A DNA stretch of 64,000 nucleotides from Arminella tubonensis (GTDB taxonomy: Bacteria; Pseudomonadota; Alphaproteobacteria; Rhizobiales; Rhizobiaceae): positions 248,001 to 312,000 of the forward strand of contig NZ_PCDP01000059.1 in assembly GCF_003240585.1 (NCBI RefSeq), given 5' to 3'. Of this stretch, positions 8,852-16,893 are shown one piece after another. Below the pieces are notes generated by a model. It was not told the DNA's origin, did not search any database, and was given only the letters and a program-made list of their open reading frames with translations. The translations under genes were made by a program, and so were the position numbers. The first letter of the stretch is position 1. Every line of letters starts with the position of its first letter.

Positions 8852-10033
8852 TTACCCCAGTAGACTTGTGTCTTGTTTGTGGACGAGCAGCATGGTCGAC
8901 GTATTGCCGAGGATGCGGTCGTTCGAGATCATCAATTGGGCGGAATGCGCGTCGCGCAGGTGGCGTCCAAGGCTATAGGGCGTGCCGTTCTTGTAGCCCA
9001 TGATGCCGCAGATCAGCATGGCGTGGTTGATGATCGGCAAGATCATCTCCGACGACGCGATCTTGACGTTGTTCATTGCGACTGCAAAAGCCATCGACGA
9101 GAGCCGGTCGGCATCTGCCTTGGCTTCTTCATAGACCTTCAATCCGGCAACGACATTCGATTTGACCATCTGCAGCAGGCTCGACACTTCCGCCAGCCGC
9201 AGCGCGCCTGGCGGCGGCGAGCCCGGCGACTTACGCGCAGCCGCGCGAACGAAGGCTTGCGCCCTTGCGACGGCATCGGTGGCAATCCCGTACCAGACGC
9301 CGCTCCAGAGAAGATGCGAGATGGCGAGCATCGATTGCGCCGCGATCTCGGCAAACGGCTTCGGCAGTATCTGGCCAGCAGGCGCCTCGCCCTTGAACAG
9401 AAACCCATCCGAGCAGGTGCCGCGCATCCCGAGCGTATTCCACTCGATCGTGCGCTCGAGCGTGTATTGACCCTTGATGAAAACGGTCAGAACCTGATCT
9501 GAAGACGCCGCGTCGGCATGGCTGCGCGAGGTAATCAGGATTGCGTCGGCATGCGCGCCATAAGAAATGACCGTCGCATCCTTTTCAAGAAAGCAGCGGT
9601 CGCCCTCGATCCGGATGGCGCAGATGCTGTTTCTCATGTTTCCGCCGATGCCGCCTTCGGTCGTAGCCGAGGCTAGCAGCAGTTGGTCCCGGGCGATGCG
9701 CCGCATGAAATCGCAGTGCCATTCGCTGCCGTTGCCATGCTCGACCAGGCTCGACAGCTTGATCTGGTGCATGGCGAAGACCATCGCACTGGCAGCACAG
9801 GCCTGGCCGAGGATCGAGCAAAGCTCGGCAATCTCGGTGATCGACGCACCCTCGCCGCCCAGCGCTATGGGGATCTGAACCGAAAGAAGCTTTTCCGCGC
9901 GTAGAGCATCGACTGCTTCACGAGGGAAACGCGCTTCCGCGTCGACGGCGTCCGCATGCTCGGCCGCAATCGCTGCAACGCGGTTGGCACGGGCCGCAAG
10001 GCTGTCCTGCGCTATTGCGACCGCGACGTTCAT
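8852..10033 (-). CDS. Acyl-CoA dehydrogenase family flavoprotein of the aminoacyl-carrier locus
   Basis: 393-residue protein with the acyl-CoA dehydrogenase layout: alpha-helical N-domain (about 1-115), beta middle domain (about 120-215) and C-terminal four-helix domain. It should bind FAD. Placed between the carrier protein (its ATG overlaps the carrier stop by one base, TGATG) and the amino acid:carrier-protein ligase, it may oxidise or hydroxylate an aminoacyl or acyl group while bound to the carrier, as similar enzymes do for aminoacyl carriers in nonribosomal pathways. No obvious glutamate base for beta-oxidation was identified by eye. The function inference rests on gene context. Confidence 0.82.
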   Translation of the reverse strand: MNVAVAIAQDSLAARANRVAAIAAEHADAVDAEARFPREAVDALRAEKLLSVQIPIALGGEGASITEIAELCSILGQACAASAMVFAMHQIKLSSLVEHGNGSEWHCDFMRRIARDQLLLASATTEGGIGGNMRNSICAIRIEGDRCFLEKDATVISYGAHADAILITSRSHADAASSDQVLTVFIKGQYTLERTIEWNTLGMRGTCSDGFLFKGEAPAGQILPKPFAEIAAQSMLAISHLLWSGVWYGIATDAVARAQAFVRAAARKSPGSPPPGALRLAEVSSLLQMVKSNVVAGLKVYEEAKADADRLSSMAFAVAMNNVKIASSEMILPIINHAMLICGIMGYKNGTPYSLGRHLRDAHSAQLMISNDRILGNTSTMLLVHKQDTSLLG

Positions 10034-10284
10034 CAGGCGACCTTCCTGCTATGAAGGATCATATCGAGCGTCTTCTCGATGGCCGCGATGCTGGCAAAGG
10101 ATTTGCGGTTCAGCAGATTGTCGGGAAATTCGATATCGAAGGCATCCTCGATGCCGAGCATGAGCTGGACCGATGCAAAAGACGAAAGACCGGCCGCATA
10201 GAGATCGGCCTCATCGGCGATCTGGTCCACTGCGACAGGAAGGCCCCCGAATTTTCCAAGCAATCCGCGAATAGTCTCGTTCAT
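10033..10284 (-). CDS. Atypical carrier protein for aminoacyl groups
   Basis: 83-residue acyl-carrier-like protein with the four-helix pattern. The phosphopantetheine site lies in AAGLSSFASVQLM: Ser35 is the expected attachment residue, but the Asp that normally precedes it (DSL) is Ser34. In characterised systems this carrier accepts glycine or alanine from the neighbouring SerRS-like ligase, and this is the only carrier gene in the window. It heads the locus, with a good ribosome-binding site (AGAGGTGAT) before ATG 10284. The 147 bases between it and epmB hold the likely promoter. It could be mistaken for a fatty-acid ACP, but sequence and context argue against that. Confidence 0.85.
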   Translation of the reverse strand: MNETIRGLLGKFGGLPVAVDQIADEADLYAAGLSSFASVQLMLGIEDAFDIEFPDNLLNRKSFASIAAIEKTLDMILHSRKVA

Positions 10285-10431
10285 ATCATCACCTCTAGAG
10301 CCACCGGCCGGCCGCTTGCACAGCCTTATCCCGAGGTGTGTTTTAGTAGAAAAATCGGAACATTCCGCTAATCGTCTTAGTTAAGGATCGCTAAGCATTT
10401 TCTGTCGAAAACTATCATTCTGCGACAGCCG

Positions 10432-11484
10432 TTACTCGGACGGCGGATATCTGTGTACGCCGCCCTGATAGTCGGAAACCGAATAGCATCCTTCGCCCGC
10501 CGCCTGGATGGCGCTTTCGCCGATGACCGCCTTGCCATGACCACCTGGTATGTCGAGGATGTAAGTCGGTTGGCACAACCCTGAGATCCGACCGCGCAAT
10601 CCGGCAACGATCGCCTGGCCTTCCGATATCGTCAGACGAAAATGGCTGGTGCCGGGCGCCAGGTCTGGATGGTGCAGATAATAGGGCTTGATACGCGTCT
10701 CGACGAACCCGCGCATCAATTCAGCCAAAACATCCGGATCGTCGTTCACGCCCTTCAAAAGAACCGATTGGCTGACCATGACAATACCCGCGTCAACAAG
10801 CCGCCCGCAGGCGCTCCGCGCCTCCGGCGTCAGCTCGCGCGGGTGGTTGGCATGCAGGGCGACATAAGTCGTCTTGCCACTGGCCTTCAACGCTGCGATC
10901 AGCGCCTCATCGATCTTTTGCGGCTCGACAACCGGCACCCGGGTGTGAAACCGCACGATCTTGACATGTTCGATGCCAGCCAGCTCCTCCAGGATTTCCT
11001 GCAGCCGCCGCGGCGAAAGCACCAGCGGATCACCGCCGGTGAGTATCACCTCCCAGATCTCGCTGTGGCTCCTGATATAGTCGAATGCGGCCTCGAGCGC
11101 ATCGGCGTCCAGCGTACCCAGACCTTGCGGCCCAACCATCTCGCGCCGAAAGCAGAAGCGGCAATAGACCGGGCAGATGTGCACCGCCTTCAGCAGCACC
11201 CGGTCGGGATAGCGATGCACAATGCCCTCGACCGGACTGTGCGCCTGATCGCCGATCGGATCGGCGCGCTCTTCCGGTGTTGCGACGAGCTCGGCAATGT
11301 CGGGGATGAATTGCCGCGCGATTGGATCAAGCGGGTCCGCACGATTGATCAGGCCAGCCATCGCCGGTGTCACCGCGATCGCATAGCGGGCCGCCACCGC
11401 TTCGAGAGCCGCCTTGCCGCCGCCGTCCACCAGCCGGGCTTTTTCCAGATCATCGACAGTTCTGATCGTGCGTACGATGTTCAT
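10432..11484 (-). CDS. epmB: EF-P (R)-beta-lysine aminomutase EpmB, KamA family
   Basis: 350-residue radical SAM/PLP enzyme of the lysine 2,3-aminomutase family. It converts (S)-alpha-lysine to (R)-beta-lysine, the group that EpmA attaches to elongation factor P. The CxxxCxxC iron-sulfur motif is C104, C108, C111 (ICPVYCRFC) and the PLP lysine is K318 in PGGHGK. The length fits EpmB rather than the longer fermentative aminomutases. ATG 11484 overlaps the epmA stop by four bases (ATGA), which fixes the start and implies translational coupling. Free lysine aminomutase activity is less likely because epmA and efp adjoin. Confidence 0.93.
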   Translation of the reverse strand: MNIVRTIRTVDDLEKARLVDGGGKAALEAVAARYAIAVTPAMAGLINRADPLDPIARQFIPDIAELVATPEERADPIGDQAHSPVEGIVHRYPDRVLLKAVHICPVYCRFCFRREMVGPQGLGTLDADALEAAFDYIRSHSEIWEVILTGGDPLVLSPRRLQEILEELAGIEHVKIVRFHTRVPVVEPQKIDEALIAALKASGKTTYVALHANHPRELTPEARSACGRLVDAGIVMVSQSVLLKGVNDDPDVLAELMRGFVETRIKPYYLHHPDLAPGTSHFRLTISEGQAIVAGLRGRISGLCQPTYILDIPGGHGKAVIGESAIQAAGEGCYSVSDYQGGVHRYPPSE

Positions 11485-12545
11485 ATGCCGAACTCCGCCA
11501 CCGGTGCCCACAATACCTGCTCGATCCGCGCGGCACCCGTGGCCAGCATTGCCAATCGGTCGAAACCAAGGGCGATGCCGCTTGCTTCGGGCATCACCGA
11601 AAGCGCGTCCAGGAAATCCTCGTCGAGCGGGTAGGTCTCGCCATAAATGCGAGCTTTCTCAGCCATCTCGATCTCGAAACGACGACGTTGCTCGTCGGCA
11701 TTCGTAAGCTCGCCGAAGGCATTCGCGAGTTCGACGCCACAGGCGTAGAGCTCAAAACGCTCGGCAACGCGCGGGTCGCGCGCCGAAGGCCGGGCAAGGG
11801 CAGCCTCGGATACGGGATATTCGTCGAGTATGGTCGCGCGTCCGAGGCCCAGATGTGGCTCGACCTTCTCGACAAGAACGCGGCTGAAGAGATCCGCCCA
11901 ATGATCATCTTCGGCAACGCGCATCCCGACCCGCCGGAGTTCCGACGCCAGATGGTCCCGATCGGTCGCACCATCTGCGCCGAGAGAGGCGAGCAGATCG
12001 ATCCCGGCATGGCGATCGAACGCCTCGGCGACGCTGATGCGCTCCGGATCCGCAAACGGGTCCATATCGCGACCGCGATACGAGAACATCTTCGTGCCCA
12101 TCGTCCTTGCAGACAGAGCCAGAATATGGGCGCTGTCGGTCATCAGGCTCTCGTAGCTCTCGCCGGCGCGATACCACTCCAGCATCGTGAATTCCGGATG
12201 GTGCAGCGGCCCGCGCTCGCGGTTGCGATAGACATGCGCGAAGCAGGCAATGCGCATCTCGCCGGCCGCCAGCAGCTTCTTGCAGGCAAATTCCGGCGAG
12301 GTGTGAAGATAGAACGGATGTACCTGTCCGTCCGTGGTCACCGCCTCGGTGCGAAAGCCATGCAGATGCGCCTCATTGCCCGGCGAAACCTGCAATGTCG
12401 CGGTGTCGACCTCGATGAAATCCTCGCGTGCGAAGAAGCCGCGCAACGCCGCCTGGATGGCATTGCGCCCGAGGAGAAACGGCCGTCGGTCCGCATGAAC
12501 GCTCGGGCTCCACCAGGGAGACACTTTGCTGCTTGCAGGCTTCAT
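11481..12545 (-). CDS. epmA: EF-P beta-lysylation ligase EpmA (PoxA/GenX/YjeA)
   Basis: 354-residue class II lysyl-tRNA-synthetase-like core lacking the N-terminal anticodon-binding domain. It adenylates (R)-beta-lysine and attaches it to the conserved lysine of elongation factor P. Class II motifs are visible: SPGNEAHLHGF near the N-terminus, motif 2 around VYRNRERGPLHHPEFTML, and motif 3 GIALGFDRLAML near the C-terminus. It is divergent from efp (150-base gap) and overlaps epmB by four bases. The hydroxylase EpmC is not encoded here. Together the three genes form a complete post-translational modification module. Confidence 0.94.
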   Translation of the reverse strand: MKPASSKVSPWWSPSVHADRRPFLLGRNAIQAALRGFFAREDFIEVDTATLQVSPGNEAHLHGFRTEAVTTDGQVHPFYLHTSPEFACKKLLAAGEMRIACFAHVYRNRERGPLHHPEFTMLEWYRAGESYESLMTDSAHILALSARTMGTKMFSYRGRDMDPFADPERISVAEAFDRHAGIDLLASLGADGATDRDHLASELRRVGMRVAEDDHWADLFSRVLVEKVEPHLGLGRATILDEYPVSEAALARPSARDPRVAERFELYACGVELANAFGELTNADEQRRRFEIEMAEKARIYGETYPLDEDFLDALSVMPEASGIALGFDRLAMLATGAARIEQVLWAPVAEFGI

Positions 12546-12695
12546 TCCAAGCTTTCTTCATCGCCTCAGCCAACACAGGCTGGCTATTTCCACGATTTTA
12601 GGTTAGTTGCGCCCCGAAGAAAAACATTGCGTGCGTCTTGCAGGACATATCGGAAGTCCTCTACGCCGCACAAAGCCGCGTTACAAGGAAGTCTT

Positions 12696-13265
12696 ATGGT
12701 CAAGGTCATCGCCTCTTCGATCCGCAAGGGCAATGTCATCGATAGCGATGGCAAGCTATACGTCGTTCTCACTGCTGAAAACTTCCATCCGGGCAAGGGT
12801 ACGCCAGTCACCCAGGTCAACATGCGCCGCATTTCCGATGGTGTTAAGGTTTCGGAGCGCTGGCGCACCACTGAGCAGGTCGAGCGCGCTTACGTCGAGG
12901 ATACCCCGCACCAGTTTCTCTACGAAGACGGCGAAGGCTTCCATTTCATGAATCCGGCAAACTACGACCAGGTTGCCGTCGATGCCGAAACCATGGGCGA
13001 CCAGAAGGCCTACCTTCAGGAAGCCATGACCGTGACGCTATCGATGCATGAAGGCATTGCGCTTGCTGTCGAGCTGCCGCGCCACGTGACGCTTGAGATC
13101 ATGGAGACCGAGCCTGTCGTCAAGGGCCAGACGGCTTCATCGTCCTACAAGCCCGCAATGCTGTCGAACGGCGTTCGCACCATGGTACCGCCGCACGTCA
13201 ATGCCGGCACGCGCGTCGTCATCATGACCGAAGATAATTCCTACGTCGAACGCGCCAAGGACTGA
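12696..13265 (+). CDS. efp: Translation elongation factor P
   Basis: 189-residue EF-P, which binds between the ribosomal P and E sites and relieves stalling at consecutive prolines. Three beta-barrel domains are expected: KOW-like 1-64, S1-like 65-127 and C-terminal 128-189. The modification loop reads HPGKGTP with the modifiable lysine at residue 34, the same number as in Escherichia coli, matching the EpmA/EpmB genes next door. ATG 12696 has AAGGAA five bases upstream; longer in-frame starts would run through the intergenic region. A strong hairpin terminator follows. Confidence 0.97.
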   Translation: MVKVIASSIRKGNVIDSDGKLYVVLTAENFHPGKGTPVTQVNMRRISDGVKVSERWRTTEQVERAYVEDTPHQFLYEDGEGFHFMNPANYDQVAVDAETMGDQKAYLQEAMTVTLSMHEGIALAVELPRHVTLEIMETEPVVKGQTASSSYKPAMLSNGVRTMVPPHVNAGTRVVIMTEDNSYVERAKD

Positions 13266-13296
13266 TACCTCGGGCCTCGTGCTTGTTTTGAGCCAA

Positions 13297-13338
13297 GAAA
13301 AACGCCCCGGTGCTTCACAGCCCGGGGCGTTTCCTTTT
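13297..13338. terminator. Bidirectional terminator between efp and the ABC half-transporter
   Basis: AACGCCCCGG at 13301-13310 pairs with CCGGGGCGTT at 13322-13331 around a ten-base loop. It is flanked by an A-rich run on the left and a T-rich run on the right, so it can stop transcripts from both convergent genes. Confidence 0.85.
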
Positions 13339-13369
13339 CCGGCGGAGCCGGATTGGTTTCTGCGACCGA

Positions 13370-15268
13370 CTATCTCCTCCGGGAACGCTCCACGCTGCTG
13401 GGAAACGCTACGGAAAAAGCCTTTGGTTTTGACGCTCCTCCGGTAGCCGCAGGCGTCGTTGCCACGGTAGGCGCGGCTGCCGGGCTCACTGCTCCGGCGG
13501 GCGTCGTCAGTGCCTGCAGGTGGATAACCCGCGGCGACAGTGCCTGCAGATATGCCTCGGAACGGCCGATATAGATCGTCGTCGTATCCTTGAGCTCGGT
13601 CAGAAGACCTGCGAAACGCTCCTGGATATCAGGCTCTAGACCTTCCAGCGTTTCATCCATTATCAGCCAGCGCGGCTTGGCAAGCAGGGCATGCGCAAAG
13701 GCGACGGCTTTCTGTTCGTCCGTATCGAGCATGCGATCCCAGCGTGCCCTTGTATCCAGCTTGCCCTTCAGCCGATCGAGGCCAGCCTTTTCGATGGCGG
13801 TCTCGACATCGGCATCGGCGTATACATCCTTTTCCTCGGGGAACGTGACCGCTTCGCGCAACGTACCGCCCGGGACATAGGCGGTGTGCGGCATGAACAA
13901 TATCTGCTCCATCGGCGGCAGGTCGATCTCGCCGAGGCCGCAGCGCCACTGGCCCGCGAGCGCCTGGAACAGCAGCTTGCGATTTACCCCATGATCGCCA
14001 TTGACCATGATATGTTCACCGGCATTGACGGTAACGGTGCCCTCGCGGATTCGGAAACCGTTTTCGACGATATCGTCTGTCGTCTTAGTCGAGATTTCCA
14101 GATCCTTCAGCACCAGCGAGTCCGCTGAGGACGGTTCCATTGCGATGGTGTTAGGCAGGTCGCGGCTGATATCCATGTCCACCAGAGCCTGGCGGAAATC
14201 GGTGACACGCATCAGCGTTGCCCGCCACTCGGCGATGGGGCCGAAATTTGCGACGTACCAGCGCAATGCCGTATTCACCTGATTGAAAGCGCCCACCGCC
14301 ATCATCAGCTGACCGAGGCTGAGACCTCCGGCAAAATAAGCGGGCGCTGCTACGAGGATTGGGATGACCAGCACCATCCAGCCATAGCTGGCAGATACCC
14401 AGGTGAGGTTGGTATTGGCGATCGCCAGCTGGCGAATGACGCCGAGAACCGAAGAGATGTCGCCGTTGATGCGCCGGCGCTCGTTTTCCTGGCCGCTGGC
14501 AACCGTGATCGCCGGCATATACTCGTTGGCATGCATAAGTGCGAAGCGCAGCTCTGCTTCCTTGGAATAACGATCGGCATTCAGCCGCACCAGCCTTCGC
14601 CCGACAAGCTGGCTGAGGATCGATGCCGATGCCGCGTAGATGATTGCTGCCCAGACCATATAGCCGGGGATCGAGAAGCTCGAACCGCGGAAGTGGAAGA
14701 TGAAACCGCTCGACAATTCCCAGAGAACGCCGATGAAGCTGATGAGCAGGATCGTCGACTGAACCAGTCCGATCGCCAGGCCCGTCGTGCTTTCGGCAAG
14801 ATTGCGGGCGTCCTCATGCAGCCGCTGATCCGGATTGACGCCGATCAGGCCCGAAGAGCCCAGCTTCAGCGCGCGCTTGCCCTTCAGCCATTGATCCACC
14901 AGATCACGGGCAAGGCCTTCGCGCATGTAAAGCGCGGCCATCTGGTTGAACCAGGCCTGGATCACGTTGAGAATCAACAACGTGCCGGCAATGATGCCAA
15001 ATACGCCGAGCTGATGGAAAAATTCGCCCACGTCGCGACGCGCCAACGAATCGTAGAATGGTGCATTCCACTCGTTGAGCATCACCTGGACATAGGCGGT
15101 GATGAATATGATCGCGAAAAGCGCGACGGTCAAAGATATGATCTTGTAGCGAACGGCCGAATTCCAGAAAGCGGAAAGCATCACCCCGAGCCTGCTTAAC
15201 ACGCTCAGTTCATAACCTACACGATCATCCCCCTGTATGCTTGGCTTGCTTTGGCTATCGACGGCCAT
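13370..15268 (-). CDS. SbmA/BacA-like ABC half-transporter with degenerate ATPase domain
   Basis: 632-residue fusion of an SbmA/BacA-like (ABCD-type) membrane domain, with about six helices in residues 30-345, and a C-terminal nucleotide-binding domain (about 380-600). In working relatives such as BclA this imports peptides. Here the ATPase motifs are eroded: the Walker A stretch reads GDHGVNRK (residues 424-431) instead of GxxGxGKS, the signature reads LDTDEQ instead of LSGGEQ, and the switch histidine region reads GRSEA. Walker B (LIMDET) keeps Asp-Glu. The last 35 residues are a low-complexity Ala/Thr/Pro tail ending RSRRR. I use ATG 15268, next to an in-frame TTG at 15271. Transport may be ATP-independent, as in BacA, or regulatory. 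Confidence 0.85.
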   Translation of the reverse strand: MAVDSQSKPSIQGDDRVGYELSVLSRLGVMLSAFWNSAVRYKIISLTVALFAIIFITAYVQVMLNEWNAPFYDSLARRDVGEFFHQLGVFGIIAGTLLILNVIQAWFNQMAALYMREGLARDLVDQWLKGKRALKLGSSGLIGVNPDQRLHEDARNLAESTTGLAIGLVQSTILLISFIGVLWELSSGFIFHFRGSSFSIPGYMVWAAIIYAASASILSQLVGRRLVRLNADRYSKEAELRFALMHANEYMPAITVASGQENERRRINGDISSVLGVIRQLAIANTNLTWVSASYGWMVLVIPILVAAPAYFAGGLSLGQLMMAVGAFNQVNTALRWYVANFGPIAEWRATLMRVTDFRQALVDMDISRDLPNTIAMEPSSADSLVLKDLEISTKTTDDIVENGFRIREGTVTVNAGEHIMVNGDHGVNRKLLFQALAGQWRCGLGEIDLPPMEQILFMPHTAYVPGGTLREAVTFPEEKDVYADADVETAIEKAGLDRLKGKLDTRARWDRMLDTDEQKAVAFAHALLAKPRWLIMDETLEGLEPDIQERFAGLLTELKDTTTIYIGRSEAYLQALSPRVIHLQALTTPAGAVSPAAAPTVATTPAATGGASKPKAFSVAFPSSVERSRRR

Positions 15269-15650
15269 CAATGCTTCCCTGCAACGTCTTCCCCCAGATA
15301 ATCATGGCCGACACGCATGTCCACCCATGCGATGGATCTACGCGATCACGTTAAGTTCCCTCCGGTATCGCGCCTTGAACCTGATGCAGCCGCCCAATAG
15401 TTTGCACTTCAAACCTTTATGAAGCCTTCCACGTCGTTTCGCGGCTTGCCTCGTCATGCCGACGTCTGGAGCCGCCCGGCCCGGCAAAGCGGGTTCCGTC
15501 GATTCGCGGACTGGAAATACCACCATTATATCCGAAAAGAGCGCTTGTGGCACACCCATGGCAGGCCATTGCCGTTCCACAAATGTGCGTAGTTCCGATC
15601 GACTTGGTCGTAACCCGCCGCCTAGCTTGCCGGGTAGAGTGATTCGCCGG
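15269..15650. other. Intergenic region upstream of the metA leader
   Basis: About 380 bases between the divergent ABC half-transporter and metA. I see no credible gene, repeat or RNA here. The transporter promoter should lie in the left part; the metA promoter begins at 15651. Confidence 0.5.
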
Positions 15651-15679
15651 TTGATTCGTGAGCTGTCCAGCGCTATTTA
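15651..15679 (+). promoter_or_regulatory. Sigma-70-type promoter of metA
   Basis: TTGATT at 15651-15656 and TATTTA at 15674-15679 are separated by exactly 17 bases. The predicted transcription start, about seven bases downstream, falls at the first base of the SAM-II helix, which supports both calls. Confidence 0.65.
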
Positions 15680-15686
15680 GGCAATT

Positions 15687-15740
15687 CGTGGTGATTTGGC
15701 CGGCCGGCTTGCAGCCACGTTAAATAAGTCGCTAAAAAGG
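15687..15740 (+). ncRNA. SAM-II riboswitch (metA RNA motif)
   Basis: Cis-regulatory aptamer that binds S-adenosylmethionine and lowers expression of methionine genes in alphaproteobacteria. P1 is CGTGG (15687-15691) pairing with CCACG (15715-15719). The conserved strands GTGATTT, GCTTGCAG, GTTAAAT and GCTAAAAAGG are present in the right order, giving the H-type pseudoknot. It lies 66 bases before metA and directly before a terminator-like hairpin. Confidence 0.93.
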
Positions 15741-15751
15741 GCCGCATGCGG

Positions 15752-15788
15752 ACCGGTAGCGATTCTTTTTCGCCGCCGGTTTTTTGTT
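15752..15788 (+). terminator. Terminator-like hairpin in the metA leader
   Basis: ACCGG (15752-15756) and GCG (15759-15761) pair with CGC (15771-15773) and CCGGT (15776-15780), followed by TTTTTTGTTTT. Lying between the SAM-II aptamer and metA, it is the likely expression platform and points to transcriptional attenuation. Confidence 0.7.
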
Positions 15789-15806
15789 TTGATTCGAGTG
15801 ACACCA

Positions 15807-16733
15807 ATGCCCATCAGGATACCCGATACGCTCCCCGCCTTTGAAGCCCTCGTCAACGAGGGCGTTCGGGTGATGACCGAAACGGTGGCCGTCCGCCAGG
15901 ATATCCGCCCGTTGCAGATCGGCCTCCTCAACCTCATGCCGAACAAGATCAAGACCGAAGTGCAGATGGCGCGCTTGGTTGGCGCATCGCCGCTGCAGGT
16001 CGATCTCTCGCTGATCCGCATCGGCGGCCACAAGGCGAAGAATACCTCCGAAGAACATCTGCTGTCCTTCTACCAGACATGGGAGGAGATGAAGCACCGC
16101 AAGTTCGACGGCTTTATCATCACCGGCGCCCCGATCGAACTGCTCGAGTACGAGGACGTGACCTACTGGGACGAGATGCAGCAGATCTTCGACTGGACGA
16201 CGACGAATGTCCACTCGACGCTGAACGTCTGTTGGGGCGCAATGGCCGCGGTGTATCATTTCCATGGCGTGCCGAAGCATACCCTGAAAGAGAAGGCGTT
16301 CGGCGTATACCGGCACCAGAATCTCGCACCGTCTTCGGTCTACCTCAACGGCTTTTCCGACGATTTCGCCGTGCCGGTATCGCGCTGGACAGAGGTGCGC
16401 CGCCGAGACATCGAAGCGGTGCCAGGGCTCGAGATCCTGATGGAATCGCCCGAGATGGGCATCTGCCTCGTGCACGAAAAAGCGGGCAAGCGGCTCTATA
16501 TGTTCAATCATGTCGAATATGATTCGACGTCATTGGCGGACGAATATTTTCGCGACGTGAACGCCGGCGTGCCCATCAAGATGCCGCACGACTACTTCCC
16601 GCACAATGATACTGCCCTGACGCCGCAGAACCGCTGGCGCAGCCATGCCCATCTATTCTTTGGCAACTGGATCAACGAGATCTACCAGACAACGCCCTAC
16701 GATCTTGAAAGAATCGGCACGCATAGCCGATAA
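15807..16733 (+). CDS. metA: Homoserine O-acyltransferase MetA, probably acetyl-CoA dependent
   Basis: 308-residue MetA-family enzyme that activates homoserine in methionine synthesis. The class I glutamine-amidotransferase-like fold carries the catalytic cysteine in NVCWGAMAA and the His-Glu pair in HVEYD. Residue 111 is Glu (GAPIELLEYED); in this family Glu111 favours acetyl-CoA and Gly111 succinyl-CoA, so the enzyme is better called an acetyltransferase despite the common succinyltransferase label. ATG 15807 gives the family N-terminus MPIRIPDTLPAF; longer frames run into the riboswitch. Expression is likely repressed by S-adenosylmethionine through the upstream SAM-II element. Confidence 0.94.
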   Translation: MPIRIPDTLPAFEALVNEGVRVMTETVAVRQDIRPLQIGLLNLMPNKIKTEVQMARLVGASPLQVDLSLIRIGGHKAKNTSEEHLLSFYQTWEEMKHRKFDGFIITGAPIELLEYEDVTYWDEMQQIFDWTTTNVHSTLNVCWGAMAAVYHFHGVPKHTLKEKAFGVYRHQNLAPSSVYLNGFSDDFAVPVSRWTEVRRRDIEAVPGLEILMESPEMGICLVHEKAGKRLYMFNHVEYDSTSLADEYFRDVNAGVPIKMPHDYFPHNDTALTPQNRWRSHAHLFFGNWINEIYQTTPYDLERIGTHSR

Positions 16734-16893
16734 ACTTTACCTTCCCCGGGGCGCTTGAGGAACAATGCGAACCCCTCTGCCGCCGCAAGGGACCGATGTA
16801 CCAGTTCCAATTTTTGGGGCGGGGCCGTTGCGGATCAGGGCAAATGCGGGCAGGGTCGGGCCACGAATTTCAGCCATGGATGGATGATCGACA

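Noticed and set aside
10357..10380. GGAAC box upstream of the carrier-protein gene as an EcfG promoter
   Set aside because: The box is on the plus strand, pointing away from the minus-strand locus, and the spacing to GTT is too long.
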